From assembly GCF_021249345.1 (NCBI RefSeq), contig NZ_CP089588.1, positions 806,001-870,000 on the forward strand: DNA of 64,000 nt, in the 5' to 3' direction. Numbering within the stretch: position 1 is the first letter of the stretch; each line of letters begins with the position of its first letter. The DNA is from Halobacterium wangiae (lineage in GTDB: Archaea; Halobacteriota; Halobacteria; Halobacteriales; Halobacteriaceae). A program made the position numbers and the translations under genes. Of the stretch, positions 1 to 7,869 are shown piece by piece. The notes beneath the pieces were generated by a model that was given only the letters and a program-made list of their open reading frames with translations, had not been told where the DNA came from and made no database searches.

Positions 1-48
1 TCGGTCGGTGGGTCGAGCAGTTGTGTGTTGTGGCTCCGGGACGGTGGC

Positions 49-1023
49 CTACGGCTCGTACCACGTGAGATTGCAGTAGCGACCGGGCAGCGTGTCTGGC
101 GGCTGGATGTCGGCGACAGTCGTCCAGCCGCCGTCTCGTCTCCTGAGCACCGTACCCCGGTGCGTGACGGCGACGAGGTCGTCACCGACTGTCGTCCAGC
201 CGACGACCACCTCGTCGGGACACGGGAACGCGACAGCCGCCAGTGTCGTCCCGTCTCGGCACTGGAAGACTGCGGGGTCGGCCTCCCGCTGGTCCCACCT
301 GTTCGGCGGAACGCACGCAGCCGAGGTGTACAGGACCCCGTCGTGCGAGTAGACCGAGCGGAAGTACCGCTGTTCGACGGTCTCGTCGAGGCGCGTCCAC
401 GAACGGCCGACGTCCGTACTCCGATACAGGCCTACACCAGTAGCGGCGACGTAGACCCGGTCGCGTTCGGTGTAGAGCTTGTGGACGTCGTCGTGCACAC
501 CGTCGCTGCGCTCGTCCCACGTCTCCCCGCGGTCTTCGCTGACGTGGACGCCGCCAGGTTCGACACCGGCGACGATCCGGTCCGGCGAGTCCGGGTGGGC
601 ACAGAGGCTCCGCAGTTTCGCGACGTTGTCGTGCCGGGGAACACCCCACTCGTCACGGGACGGGAGGTCGCGGAACCCCGCGAGTTCTCTCCAGTCGAGT
701 GCCTCGGGACGGACGTGCCCGTCTTGGCTCAGGGACGACACGTACACGTGGGTCGGACGCGTCCCGGCGTAGATTCGCTCTCCGTCGGGTGAGACGACGA
801 CTGCGTAGACGGTCTCCTCGGGGACGCGAAGGTCGACCCAGTCCGACCCGTCGCGCGAGTAGTAGAGGCCAGCCTTCGTGGCGGCGAACACGCCGTCTAC
901 GGCGTCGAACTGGCGGACACGTTCAACTCTCGGCGCGTCGAGGACCTTCGCTACCGCCGTGTCTCCACCGCCCGCGAGACCAGTGACACTGTAGGCCCCG
1001 TCACCGGTTCCTGCGATGAGCAT
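49..1023 (-). CDS. BNR/Asp-box beta-propeller protein
   Basis: A 324-residue protein built of sialidase-type Asp-box repeats: SRDGSDW at residues 56-62, SEDRGETW at 162-169 and STDVGRSW at 202-209. There is no signal peptide or membrane segment, so it is probably a cytoplasmic beta-propeller; no catalytic sialidase residues are evident. It resembles the protein encoded at 2167-3111: both carry a DLPS-D/E-x-W stretch before the central repeat, which suggests tandem paralogues. The haloarchaeal family is of unknown function. The start is the ATG at the right end, with no competing upstream start. Confidence 0.85.
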   Translation of the reverse strand: MLIAGTGDGAYSVTGLAGGGDTAVAKVLDAPRVERVRQFDAVDGVFAATKAGLYYSRDGSDWVDLRVPEETVYAVVVSPDGERIYAGTRPTHVYVSSLSQDGHVRPEALDWRELAGFRDLPSRDEWGVPRHDNVAKLRSLCAHPDSPDRIVAGVEPGGVHVSEDRGETWDERSDGVHDDVHKLYTERDRVYVAATGVGLYRSTDVGRSWTRLDETVEQRYFRSVYSHDGVLYTSAACVPPNRWDQREADPAVFQCRDGTTLAAVAFPCPDEVVVGWTTVGDDLVAVTHRGTVLRRRDGGWTTVADIQPPDTLPGRYCNLTWYEP

Positions 1024-1143
1024 ACGCGGCCAGTCACGGATGGTGCACTTGAGTGTTCACGGCACCGAGTTTTTGTAACCCAAGGTATGTTTTTCCCGGT
1101 GACGTCGGGGTCCTCGAACGCGGTCCGGCGTGTATCGGCCCAG

Positions 1144-1872
1144 TTACGCGAGGTCGACGACCGCGTCGAGTGCGATGTCGATGGCGCGCGCGACGTTGTT
1201 CTTGGCCTTGTCCGGGAGTTCGTCGTCGGAGTCGGCGCCCTTCTGGGTGCCCGCGACGAGGTTTCCGTCGACGGTACAGATGGCGCCCGCGCTGAGGCCG
1301 CGTCGGCGCGCCAGCGAGAAGACGGTGGCGGCCTCCATCTCGATGGCGAGCAGGCCGGCGTCGTTCCAGTCCGCGACGTACTCGTCGCTCTCGTTGTAGA
1401 ACGCGTCGTCGCTGACGATGGGGCCGACGTGCACCTCCTCGTCGTTGGCTTCCGAGGCGTCGACGAGACTCGTGAGGACGTCGTAGTCCGGGACGGCCGG
1501 ATACACTTCGGACTCGTAGCGCTTGCTCGTCCCCTCCTCCTTGGCGGCGCCGGTGGCGACGATCATGTCCCCGATCTCGACGTGCTCCTGGAGGCCGCCG
1601 ATGGTGCCGACGCGGATGAACGTCTCGACGCCGACGCGCGCGAGTTCCTCGACGGCGATGGCGGCCGACGGGCAGCCGATGCCGGTGGAGCTGATGGTGA
1701 GGTCGACGCCGTCGTAGGTGGCGTTGACGACCTTGTACTCGCGGTTCTCCGCGACGACCTCGCTGTCGTCGCAGTGGCTGGCGATGCGGTCGACGCGACC
1801 CGGGTCGCCGGGAATCAGCGCGATGTCGTGGACGTCACCCTCCTCGACGAGCAGGTGGGGCTGTTTTGCCAT
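1144..1872 (-). CDS. udp: Nucleoside (uridine) phosphorylase
   Basis: 242 residues of the PNP/UDP phosphorylase family, which splits nucleosides with phosphate into base plus ribose-1-phosphate in the cytoplasm. Family marks are the phosphate-loop stretch IPGDPGRV near residue 20, the STGIGCPS block, the RVGTIGG motif and the IEMEAATVF segment that contacts the ribose. Length is normal. It lies among a PfkB kinase, ribose-1,5-bisphosphate isomerase and DeoC, so feeding ribose-1-phosphate into that route is plausible. Substrate (uridine versus purine nucleoside) cannot be decided by eye. A second homologue is at 20230-21006. Confidence 0.92.
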   Translation of the reverse strand: MAKQPHLLVEEGDVHDIALIPGDPGRVDRIASHCDDSEVVAENREYKVVNATYDGVDLTISSTGIGCPSAAIAVEELARVGVETFIRVGTIGGLQEHVEIGDMIVATGAAKEEGTSKRYESEVYPAVPDYDVLTSLVDASEANDEEVHVGPIVSDDAFYNESDEYVADWNDAGLLAIEMEAATVFSLARRRGLSAGAICTVDGNLVAGTQKGADSDDELPDKAKNNVARAIDIALDAVVDLA

Positions 1873-1893
1873 GCAACTGCGTTCGACGCCCGC

Positions 1894-1905
1894 GAGAAAA
1901 AGAGC
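1894..1905 (-). promoter_or_regulatory. Candidate TATA box of nucleoside phosphorylase gene
   Basis: On the minus strand this reads GCTCTTTTTCTC and lies 22-33 nt before the ATG at 1872. That is the spacing expected for a leaderless haloarchaeal transcript. Assignment is by position and T-richness only. Confidence 0.5.
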
Positions 1906-1935
1906 GGGGATTGGGGCCGACGGCGAGCGTGGCCG

Positions 1936-2109
1936 TCACGACGCCCCGGTGTCCACCCGGTAGAGCGCGAGGAGACCGATGGCGACGAACAGTAACCCCG
2001 TCACGGCGGCGGTGACTGCGGCGGTGACCGACCGGGACACCGCCGCGGCGAGCAACTGCCCGACGCCGACGGCTAGCAGCACGACCGCGACGAGTTTCCA
2101 CGCGTTCAT
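1936..2109 (-). CDS. Small two-TM membrane protein
   Basis: A 57-residue open frame, ATG to TGA, starting MNAWKLVAVV. Two hydrophobic segments (about residues 4-25 and 29-50) are joined by a short Ser/Arg turn, and the C-terminus is short and polar. Third positions are G/C-rich as in neighbouring genes, which supports translation. It sits upstream of the nucleoside phosphorylase gene on the same strand with about 60 bp between them. Function unknown. Confidence 0.6.
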   Translation of the reverse strand: MNAWKLVAVVLLAVGVGQLLAAAVSRSVTAAVTAAVTGLLFVAIGLLALYRVDTGAS

Positions 2110-2166
2110 GGAGAGTGCGAGGGGCGGTCCCCGGAAAAGCGTTGACGTCGGCGGCGGGGGTTCGGC

Positions 2167-3111
2167 TCAGCGAACCACGAGGCCGCGGGGGCGCGCGGAC
2201 TCCAGGGTGGCGGGGAAGTCGCCGTCCAGGGGTTCCCAGGACGCGCCCCAGTCGTCGGTGCGGTAGAAGCCGTGGTTCGTGGCTGCGATGGCCTCGTCGG
2301 CCTCACCCGTGCTCGCGAGCACGGGCGCGAGCAGTCCCTCGGGACCGGGCAGGTCGTCACAGTGCTCCCAGTCGCCGCCGTCGCGGCGGAAGACGGCGCT
2401 GTTGGCGCTGCCGGCGTCGTGGGCGCTCCGCGGGCCGTGGGCGGCCGAGACGAGCAGGCGTTCGGGGTCGGCTGGGTCGCAGGCCACGCTCCAGCAGTAG
2501 GTCCTGTCGAGGCCGGCCTCCTCGGCGCGCCAGGTGTCGCCGCCGACCTCGGTGACGTAGAAGCCGTCGCCGGCCGCCGAGTACGCGAGGTGCGGGTGGT
2601 CGGGGTGCGTCGTCATCCCGTGGGTGTCTCGCGGGCCCGACGGGACGCGGTCGAGCCACGTCTCGCCGCCGTCGGGCGACCGGAGGAGCGCGCCGGCCTC
2701 GATGGCGACGTAGAGGTGTTCGCTCGTGGGTTCGAGCCAGCGAACGTGGTGCGTGGAGGGCCGCGGCGGGAACGCCCACTGATCGCTGGACGGGAGGTCG
2801 TCGAGGCCCGGACGTTCCTGGAACTCCTCGCCGTCGGGGGCGTAGTAGACGGCGCTCGGCGCGGTGCCGGCCCAGACGCCGTCGTCGGCGACGGCGATGG
2901 CGGTCACGTCGCCGAGGGCCGCGACCTGCGTCCAGGCGTCTTCGGTGTGCCACTGCGCCGTCTGGGTCGTCCGGTAGACGCCGTCGTCGGTGCCGCAGTA
3001 GGTGCCCGCGGGACCGGCGTCGAGACACTGCACGTCGCCCTCGAAGGCGGTCGTGTAACCGTCCACGTCGTGGGCGAGCACGCGGTCGGGGTAGGCGGCG
3101 AGCAGGTTCAT
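2167..3111 (-). CDS. Intracellular beta-propeller protein (HVO_0234-like)
   Basis: A 314-residue Asp-box repeat protein without signal peptide; SPDGGETW at residues 145-152 is the clearest repeat. It looks like the haloarchaeal family typified by HVO_0234 (from memory, not searched). The central region (DLPSSDQW followed by the Asp box) aligns by eye with the propeller at 49-1023, so the two are probably paralogues flanking the phosphorylase gene. Function unknown; propellers of this class are usually interaction scaffolds or sugar binders. Confidence 0.82.
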   Translation of the reverse strand: MNLLAAYPDRVLAHDVDGYTTAFEGDVQCLDAGPAGTYCGTDDGVYRTTQTAQWHTEDAWTQVAALGDVTAIAVADDGVWAGTAPSAVYYAPDGEEFQERPGLDDLPSSDQWAFPPRPSTHHVRWLEPTSEHLYVAIEAGALLRSPDGGETWLDRVPSGPRDTHGMTTHPDHPHLAYSAAGDGFYVTEVGGDTWRAEEAGLDRTYCWSVACDPADPERLLVSAAHGPRSAHDAGSANSAVFRRDGGDWEHCDDLPGPEGLLAPVLASTGEADEAIAATNHGFYRTDDWGASWEPLDGDFPATLESARPRGLVVR

Positions 3112-3162
3112 ACGGGACCGTACGCGCCGGGGGAACCTAAAGCCGGCTCGGAATCGAGCGAC

Positions 3163-4053
3163 TCAGAACTGGCCGTCGAGGAACGACTCGGTCGCCTCGC
3201 GGGTGGGAGCGGTCCGCGCGCCCTCGGACTGCGCGGCGAGCGCACCGCAGGCGTTGGCGAACTCGAGGGCGCGCTCGTGGTCGTCGGGGTGGTCGAGGAG
3301 GACGGCGAGGAAGCCCGCGGCGAACGCGTCGCCGGCGCCCGTCGTGTCCACCGTCTCGACGTCGAAGCCCGGGTGGTCGTACGAGCAGTCGGGCGTGTGG
3401 ACGGTGGCGCCGTCCGCCCCGTGTTTCACGACGACGACGCGATCACTGAGCGCCGACTCGGCGTACGAGGCCTGCTCGTCGAGGACCTCCAGTGCCTCCC
3501 GGTCGTTGACGAACAGCACGTCCGCGAGCGCGATGGCGTCCGAGAAGTCGCGCTCGTCGAGGCGCCTCCCCGGGTCGAAGGAGACAGTGGCGTCGGCCTC
3601 GGAGGCGACCGTCGCGAGGTGAGCGGCCGTCTCGGGGCGCTGGCTGGTGAGGTGGAGGTGGTCGGCGGCCTCGACGTAGTCCGCGTCGACGTCGCCGGGG
3701 ACGACGGCCTCGTTCGCGCCGTCGTTGCCGAGCACCATCACCTCGCCGTCGGCGTCGACGACGAGGTACTTCACGCTCGTCTCGGCGTCGGCGACGACGC
3801 GGAGGCCCCGCAGGTCGACGTCCGCGCCCTCCAGTTCGCGGCGCGCGAGCAGGCCGTTCTCGTCGTCGCCGACGCTGCCGACGAGGCCCGTGTCGACGTC
3901 GAAGCCCGCGAGCGCGCAGGCGACGTTGGCGGCGCTGCCGCCGCCGGAGCGCCGCTGGGAGACGAGTTGCGCTTCGCCGTCGGGCTCCGGGAGGGAGTCC
4001 ACGCGGAGCGTCACGTCCCAGTTGACGTGGCCGGCGGCGACGACTCTAACCAT
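3163..4053 (-). CDS. PfkB-family sugar/nucleoside kinase
   Basis: 296 residues, full length for the ribokinase superfamily. The N-terminal signature GSAANVACALAGF and the C-terminal DTTGAGDAFAAGFL are intact; the latter supplies the catalytic Asp and the anion hole. In haloarchaea a PfkB enzyme acts as ribose-1-phosphate kinase in the non-carboxylating pentose bisphosphate pathway. The nearby nucleoside phosphorylase and ribose-1,5-bisphosphate isomerase make that a reasonable inference here, but ribokinase, fructokinase or nucleoside kinase activity is not excluded by sequence. Confidence 0.88.
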   Translation of the reverse strand: MVRVVAAGHVNWDVTLRVDSLPEPDGEAQLVSQRRSGGGSAANVACALAGFDVDTGLVGSVGDDENGLLARRELEGADVDLRGLRVVADAETSVKYLVVDADGEVMVLGNDGANEAVVPGDVDADYVEAADHLHLTSQRPETAAHLATVASEADATVSFDPGRRLDERDFSDAIALADVLFVNDREALEVLDEQASYAESALSDRVVVVKHGADGATVHTPDCSYDHPGFDVETVDTTGAGDAFAAGFLAVLLDHPDDHERALEFANACGALAAQSEGARTAPTREATESFLDGQF

Positions 4054-4077
4054 ACCCCCGACGTCAACGGCCGGCGG

Positions 4078-4896
4078 CTAAAACCCTGCGGGGTTGGAGG
4101 CGACGAACAGCAGAATGTTGTGGACGCCGGGGCCGAGACCGACCGCGGCGACGATACCGAGCACGAGGTAGCCCTCGCCGGGCACCTCCCGGACGTAGTC
4201 CGCGACGAGCACGACGACGACGGAGACGAGCACGACCTTCACGAGGACGAACAGCCAGCCGACGCCGAGGTAGGGTTCCGTCGGGAGGTGGGCCGCGAAC
4301 TCCATGACGAGCGCCGACAGCGGCGTTTGCTCGCCGAAGCCGAGCACGTCGATGCCGACGGCGGTGGAGGTGCCGTCGAGGACGTGCCCGAAGACGGCGA
4401 GCGCGCCGGCGACCCCCGTGAGGCGGGCCGCCTCGGGTCGCCAGTAGCGGACGCCCAGCCACGTGACGTGGCCGAGGACGGCGGCGGCGCCGACGGCGGC
4501 CAGCGGCCACGCGAGGTCCAACGAGTCGTGTTCGAGGCCGAAGTTGATCGCGGCGGCCGCGGGGAGAACTGCGAGGACGGCGCCGACGCCCGCGAGGACG
4601 GCGAGCGGGCTGGACGTCCGGCGGGCCGCGAGCCACGTCACGCCAGCGACGGCGAACGTCGTCGCGTAGACAATCGGAGAGCCGAAGAGGGGCGCGACGG
4701 ATTCGGGGTAGAGCTGGAGCTGGAAGCAGACGTAGAGCGCCGACCCGAGGGCCATCCACGGGCCGAACGCGAGAATCGTCAGTTCGTCGACTGGCGGTGA
4801 CTCGCGGGCGAGCAGCCAGGCGACCACGACCACCGCGGCGGCGACGGCCGCGAGATACGGGAGCGGCGGGAGTGCGAACCCTTCGGGGAGCACCAT
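4078..4896 (-). CDS. DUF63 family membrane protein
   Basis: 272 residues with about seven or eight hydrophobic segments, starting MVLPEGFALPPLPYLAAVAA. Length, the GPWMALGSALYV block and the C-terminal NPAGF ending match the archaeal DUF63 family of polytopic membrane proteins of unknown function. The downstream PfkB gene begins 24 bp after its stop on the same strand, so the two may be co-transcribed. Confidence 0.85.
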   Translation of the reverse strand: MVLPEGFALPPLPYLAAVAAAVVVVAWLLARESPPVDELTILAFGPWMALGSALYVCFQLQLYPESVAPLFGSPIVYATTFAVAGVTWLAARRTSSPLAVLAGVGAVLAVLPAAAAINFGLEHDSLDLAWPLAAVGAAAVLGHVTWLGVRYWRPEAARLTGVAGALAVFGHVLDGTSTAVGIDVLGFGEQTPLSALVMEFAAHLPTEPYLGVGWLFVLVKVVLVSVVVVLVADYVREVPGEGYLVLGIVAAVGLGPGVHNILLFVASNPAGF

Positions 4897-4950
4897 ACCG
4901 GGTGAGCGGACCCGCGCCTTGAGAACGTTCCTATTCCGCGAGCGGTCGGA

Positions 4951-5895
4951 CTACGTCTCGGCCCACGGCTCCGTCGTCCCCTCACCGTACAGCTCCCGCA
5001 TCAGCGTGACGATGCTCTCGGGCGGGAACTGCCCGCGCTCGGTGACGATGGCGTCGACGTACCGCGGCGGCGTCACGTCGAAGGCGGGGTTCTCGACGGC
5101 GACGTCGCCGACCTCCGCGCGCTCGGCGTCCGTCATCACCTCCGACTCGTCGCGCATCTCGATCTCGACGGTGTGGCCCGTGAGCGTGTCCGGGTGGAGC
5201 TTCAGCGTCTGCGCCGCGACCATGATGGGCGTGCCGCGCTCGCGAGCGGCGACGGCAAGCAGGCTCGTCCCGACCTTGTTGATGACCGAGCCGTCCGCGG
5301 CGATGGAGTCCGCGCCGACGAGCACGTGGTCGCAGTCGTCGAGGTAGCGCCGCGCGGCGTTGTCCACGACGACGGTGACGGGGACGTCCCACTCGCGGAG
5401 CTGTTTCGCGGTGATGTGGCCCTGCTTGCGGGGCCGGGTCTCCTTCACGACGGCCTCGATGTGTTTCCCGTCGTCGAGTGCGGCGCGCACACAGGCCAGC
5501 GCGTCCGTCGAGTGGCAGTGGGTCATCACAGTGTCGCCGTCCTGCAGGCGGTTCGCGCCGATGTCGCCGAGGTCGTCCTGGGCGCGTTCGAGCTGGTCGC
5601 GGAACGACGCCGCGGCCTCGATGGTCGACACGCGGAGTGCCTCGACGGAGTCGCCGTCGAGTTCCCGGAGGACGTACCGGAGCGCGTTCGGCAGGCTCAC
5701 GGCGGTGGGGCGGGTGTCCCGGAGGCGGCGCGCGGCCGCTCGCATCTCTGCACGGAACGCGTCGGGCGAGGCCGCCTCGCTGGCGCGAGCCTGCGCCTCG
5801 AGCGCGTCGGCGGCGGCCTCGGCGATGGAGGCCGCGCCTCGAATCTCCATGTCGGCGATGTCCTCTGCCGTTCGCTCGACTTCCGGTACGGGCAT
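4951..5895 (-). CDS. Ribose-1,5-bisphosphate isomerase
   Basis: 314 residues, related to eIF2B alpha and to methylthioribose-1-phosphate isomerase. In archaea this branch converts ribose-1,5-bisphosphate to ribulose-1,5-bisphosphate. Cys127 in THCHSTD and Asp196 in GADSI appear to match the catalytic Cys/Asp pair of the Thermococcus enzyme, and the NKVGT block that closes the active site is present. The start is the ATG at 5895; longer in-frame readings lack haloarchaeal protein character. It is divergent from deoC with 90 bp between starts. RuBisCO is not in the window, so RuBP may go to a phosphatase/aldolase route. Confidence 0.88.
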   Translation of the reverse strand: MPVPEVERTAEDIADMEIRGAASIAEAAADALEAQARASEAASPDAFRAEMRAAARRLRDTRPTAVSLPNALRYVLRELDGDSVEALRVSTIEAAASFRDQLERAQDDLGDIGANRLQDGDTVMTHCHSTDALACVRAALDDGKHIEAVVKETRPRKQGHITAKQLREWDVPVTVVVDNAARRYLDDCDHVLVGADSIAADGSVINKVGTSLLAVAARERGTPIMVAAQTLKLHPDTLTGHTVEIEMRDESEVMTDAERAEVGDVAVENPAFDVTPPRYVDAIVTERGQFPPESIVTLMRELYGEGTTEPWAET

Positions 5896-5915
5896 ACCTG
5901 CCCGTAGGCACCCGC

Positions 5916-5925
5916 GAGTAAAAGC
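5916..5925 (-). promoter_or_regulatory. Candidate TATA box of R15P isomerase gene
   Basis: Minus-strand GCTTTTACTC lies 21-30 nt before the ATG at 5895, consistent with a leaderless promoter. It is part of the shared divergent promoter region with deoC. Confidence 0.5.
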
Positions 5926-5953
5926 AGTTGGGCGCCCAGGAGCGCACCGGCCG

Positions 5954-5963
5954 GCTTTTTGAC
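5954..5963 (+). promoter_or_regulatory. Candidate TATA box of deoC
   Basis: GCTTTTTGAC lies 23-32 nt before the deoC ATG. The upstream TTG at 5959 falls inside this box, which argues against using it as the start codon. Confidence 0.5.
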
Positions 5964-5985
5964 TGATGCCGTCCACGGTTCGGCC

Positions 5986-6624
5986 ATGAACCGCGAGGAA
6001 CTCGCCGCGAGCATCGACCACACCGTCCTCGGGCCGGAGACGACACTCTCGGACGTCGAGCGCGTCATCGACGAGGCCGTCGAGTACGGCATGAACGTCT
6101 GCATCCCGCCGTGCTACGTCGCCGAGGCCCGCGACGACGCCCCCGACGACCTCACGATTGCGACCGTGATCGGCTTCCCGCACGGCCAGAACGCACCCGA
6201 CGCGAAGGCCGCGGAGGCCAGCCTCGCCCACGAGGACGGCGCGGACGAACTCGACGTCGTCGTCAACGTTGGCCGCCTGCAAGCCGGCGAGCACGACGCC
6301 GTCCGCGAGGACCTCGAAGCGGTCGTGGACGCCACGCCGCTCCCCGTGAAGGTCATCATCGAGACGGCGCTGCTCGACGACGACGAGAAGCACGCGGCCT
6401 GCGAGGCCGCCGAGGAAGCCGGTGCGGACATGGTGAAGACGTCGACCGGGTTCGCCGACGGCGGCGCCGAGGTGCCGGACGTCGAACTGATGAGCGACTA
6501 CCTCCCGGTAAAGGCCAGCGGCGGCGTCGGCAACTACGAGCAGGCGCAGGCGATGTTCGACGCGGGCGCGGTGCGCATCGGCGCCTCCTCTGGCGTCGCC
6601 ATCGTCGAGAGCTACGACGGCTAG
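5986..6624 (+). CDS. deoC: Deoxyribose-phosphate aldolase
   Basis: 212 residues; cleaves 2-deoxyribose-5-phosphate to acetaldehyde and glyceraldehyde-3-phosphate in deoxynucleoside catabolism. The Schiff-base and proton-relay lysines are visible as Lys151 in VKTSTGF and Lys176 in PVKASGG, with the acidic partner in DELDVVVN near residue 90. The ATG at 5986 is preferred to an in-frame TTG at 5959 that lies in the promoter box. It is adjacent to R15P isomerase and close to a nucleoside phosphorylase, which fits nucleoside salvage. Its 3' end overlaps the convergent propeller lipoprotein gene by 4 bp. Confidence 0.95.
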   Translation: MNREELAASIDHTVLGPETTLSDVERVIDEAVEYGMNVCIPPCYVAEARDDAPDDLTIATVIGFPHGQNAPDAKAAEASLAHEDGADELDVVVNVGRLQAGEHDAVREDLEAVVDATPLPVKVIIETALLDDDEKHAACEAAEEAGADMVKTSTGFADGGAEVPDVELMSDYLPVKASGGVGNYEQAQAMFDAGAVRIGASSGVAIVESYDG

Positions 6625-7826
6625 GCGAGCGAGAGTATCACGGATTCGCCCTCCCCGTCGCCGTCCGCCACGGCGTAGAGGCGCCCACCCGCGACGGCCA
6701 GCCCCGCACCGACCTCCCGTTCCACGTCGACCGTCCACTCTCGGTCGCCGCTCACCGATAGTGCGTGAACCTCGCTCCCGGTTCCCACGTACACGCGGTC
6801 GCCGCCCACCACGGGCATCGTCGTCACGTCGTGCTCGAACTCCTCGACCCAGACGCGTTCGCCCGTCTTCGCGGAGAGCGCGTGGACTGCTCGCTCGTCG
6901 ACGAGGAACACACGAGCGCCGTCGAACGCGATGCCCGACCGCGAGAGTTCGTCGGCGCCGTCGAACGTCCAGACGACCCGGCCGCCGTCCTGTGCGAGCG
7001 CCACCGCACCCTCCTCGATGCCGACGTAGACCCGGTCCGCCCCGACCACCGGTTGTGTCGCGGGAACGCGGTCCAGGTCGGTCCGCCACCCCACGAACCC
7101 CCACTGCGTGAAGCGGTACGCTTCCCCGGTGTACGACACCGCGTAGACGTCCCTCGTCGCGGCCACTCTGAACGACCCCTGCCCGTACACGTCGTGGGTC
7201 CACTCGTCTGGCCGCCCACCCACTCCGTCGTCGGGATTGCGCATCGTAGCGGCGACCTGTCCACCGGTCGGCGCGGCGACGTACCCCTGCTCGGGGGTGA
7301 CCGACGGGGCGTACGTCGGCACCCCGGACAGGTCGACACGGTCCGCGACGTCGCCACTCGACTGATCGAGCGCGAGAGCGGTCGACGCCCCCTCGCCGCC
7401 CCGAACCCACGCGAGTCCGTCCACCACGTTCGGCGCGACTCTCGCCTGGACGGTGGCGTTCTGGCTCCAGACGTGGTCCCCGGAGACGACGTCGAAGGCC
7501 TGAGCGGCGCCGTCGGCCGTGTACACCGTTGCGCCGTCCACCGTCACGGTTCGCATCGACGCTCGCGGCGGTATCGACAGCGGCCGCGACGTCCAGTCGA
7601 CACTCGGTTCCGGAATCGGGTCGGCGTCCGGCACGCAGGCCGTGTTCGCCCGGTCCCGGCGGAACTGCGGCCAGCCGTGGGTTACTGGCGCGTCGGCCGG
7701 TTCAGGGAAGTCCTCGCCGAGCGCCACGGAACGGCTGTGGCCGACGAACGGGAGGGTAGTACAGCCGGCGACTGCGGCCGAACCGACCACGCCGGCAGTA
7801 GACAGAAATCGTCGTCTGGAGGGCAT
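6621..7826 (-). CDS. PQQ-type beta-propeller lipoprotein (Tat exported)
   Basis: 401 residues. The N-terminus [14 protein letters not shown] carries a twin-arginine motif followed by the lipobox AVAGC, so it should be Tat-exported and lipid-anchored outside the cell. The rest is a run of PQQ-like WD-type repeats such as [25 protein letters not shown] and repeated [14 protein letters not shown] blades, resembling BamB-type propellers. No dehydrogenase catalytic residues were recognised, so a structural or binding role is more likely. Confidence 0.88.
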   Translation of the reverse strand: MPSRRRFLSTAGVVGSAAVAGCTTLPFVGHSRSVALGEDFPEPADAPVTHGWPQFRRDRANTACVPDADPIPEPSVDWTSRPLSIPPRASMRTVTVDGATVYTADGAAQAFDVVSGDHVWSQNATVQARVAPNVVDGLAWVRGGEGASTALALDQSSGDVADRVDLSGVPTYAPSVTPEQGYVAAPTGGQVAATMRNPDDGVGGRPDEWTHDVYGQGSFRVAATRDVYAVSYTGEAYRFTQWGFVGWRTDLDRVPATQPVVGADRVYVGIEEGAVALAQDGGRVVWTFDGADELSRSGIAFDGARVFLVDERAVHALSAKTGERVWVEEFEHDVTTMPVVGGDRVYVGTGSEVHALSVSGDREWTVDVEREVGAGLAVAGGRLYAVADGDGEGESVILSLA

Positions 7827-7869
7827 CGCCGGCGGTTCGGCGGCGCGAGTGGTAGGCGTTACGGTGGCG

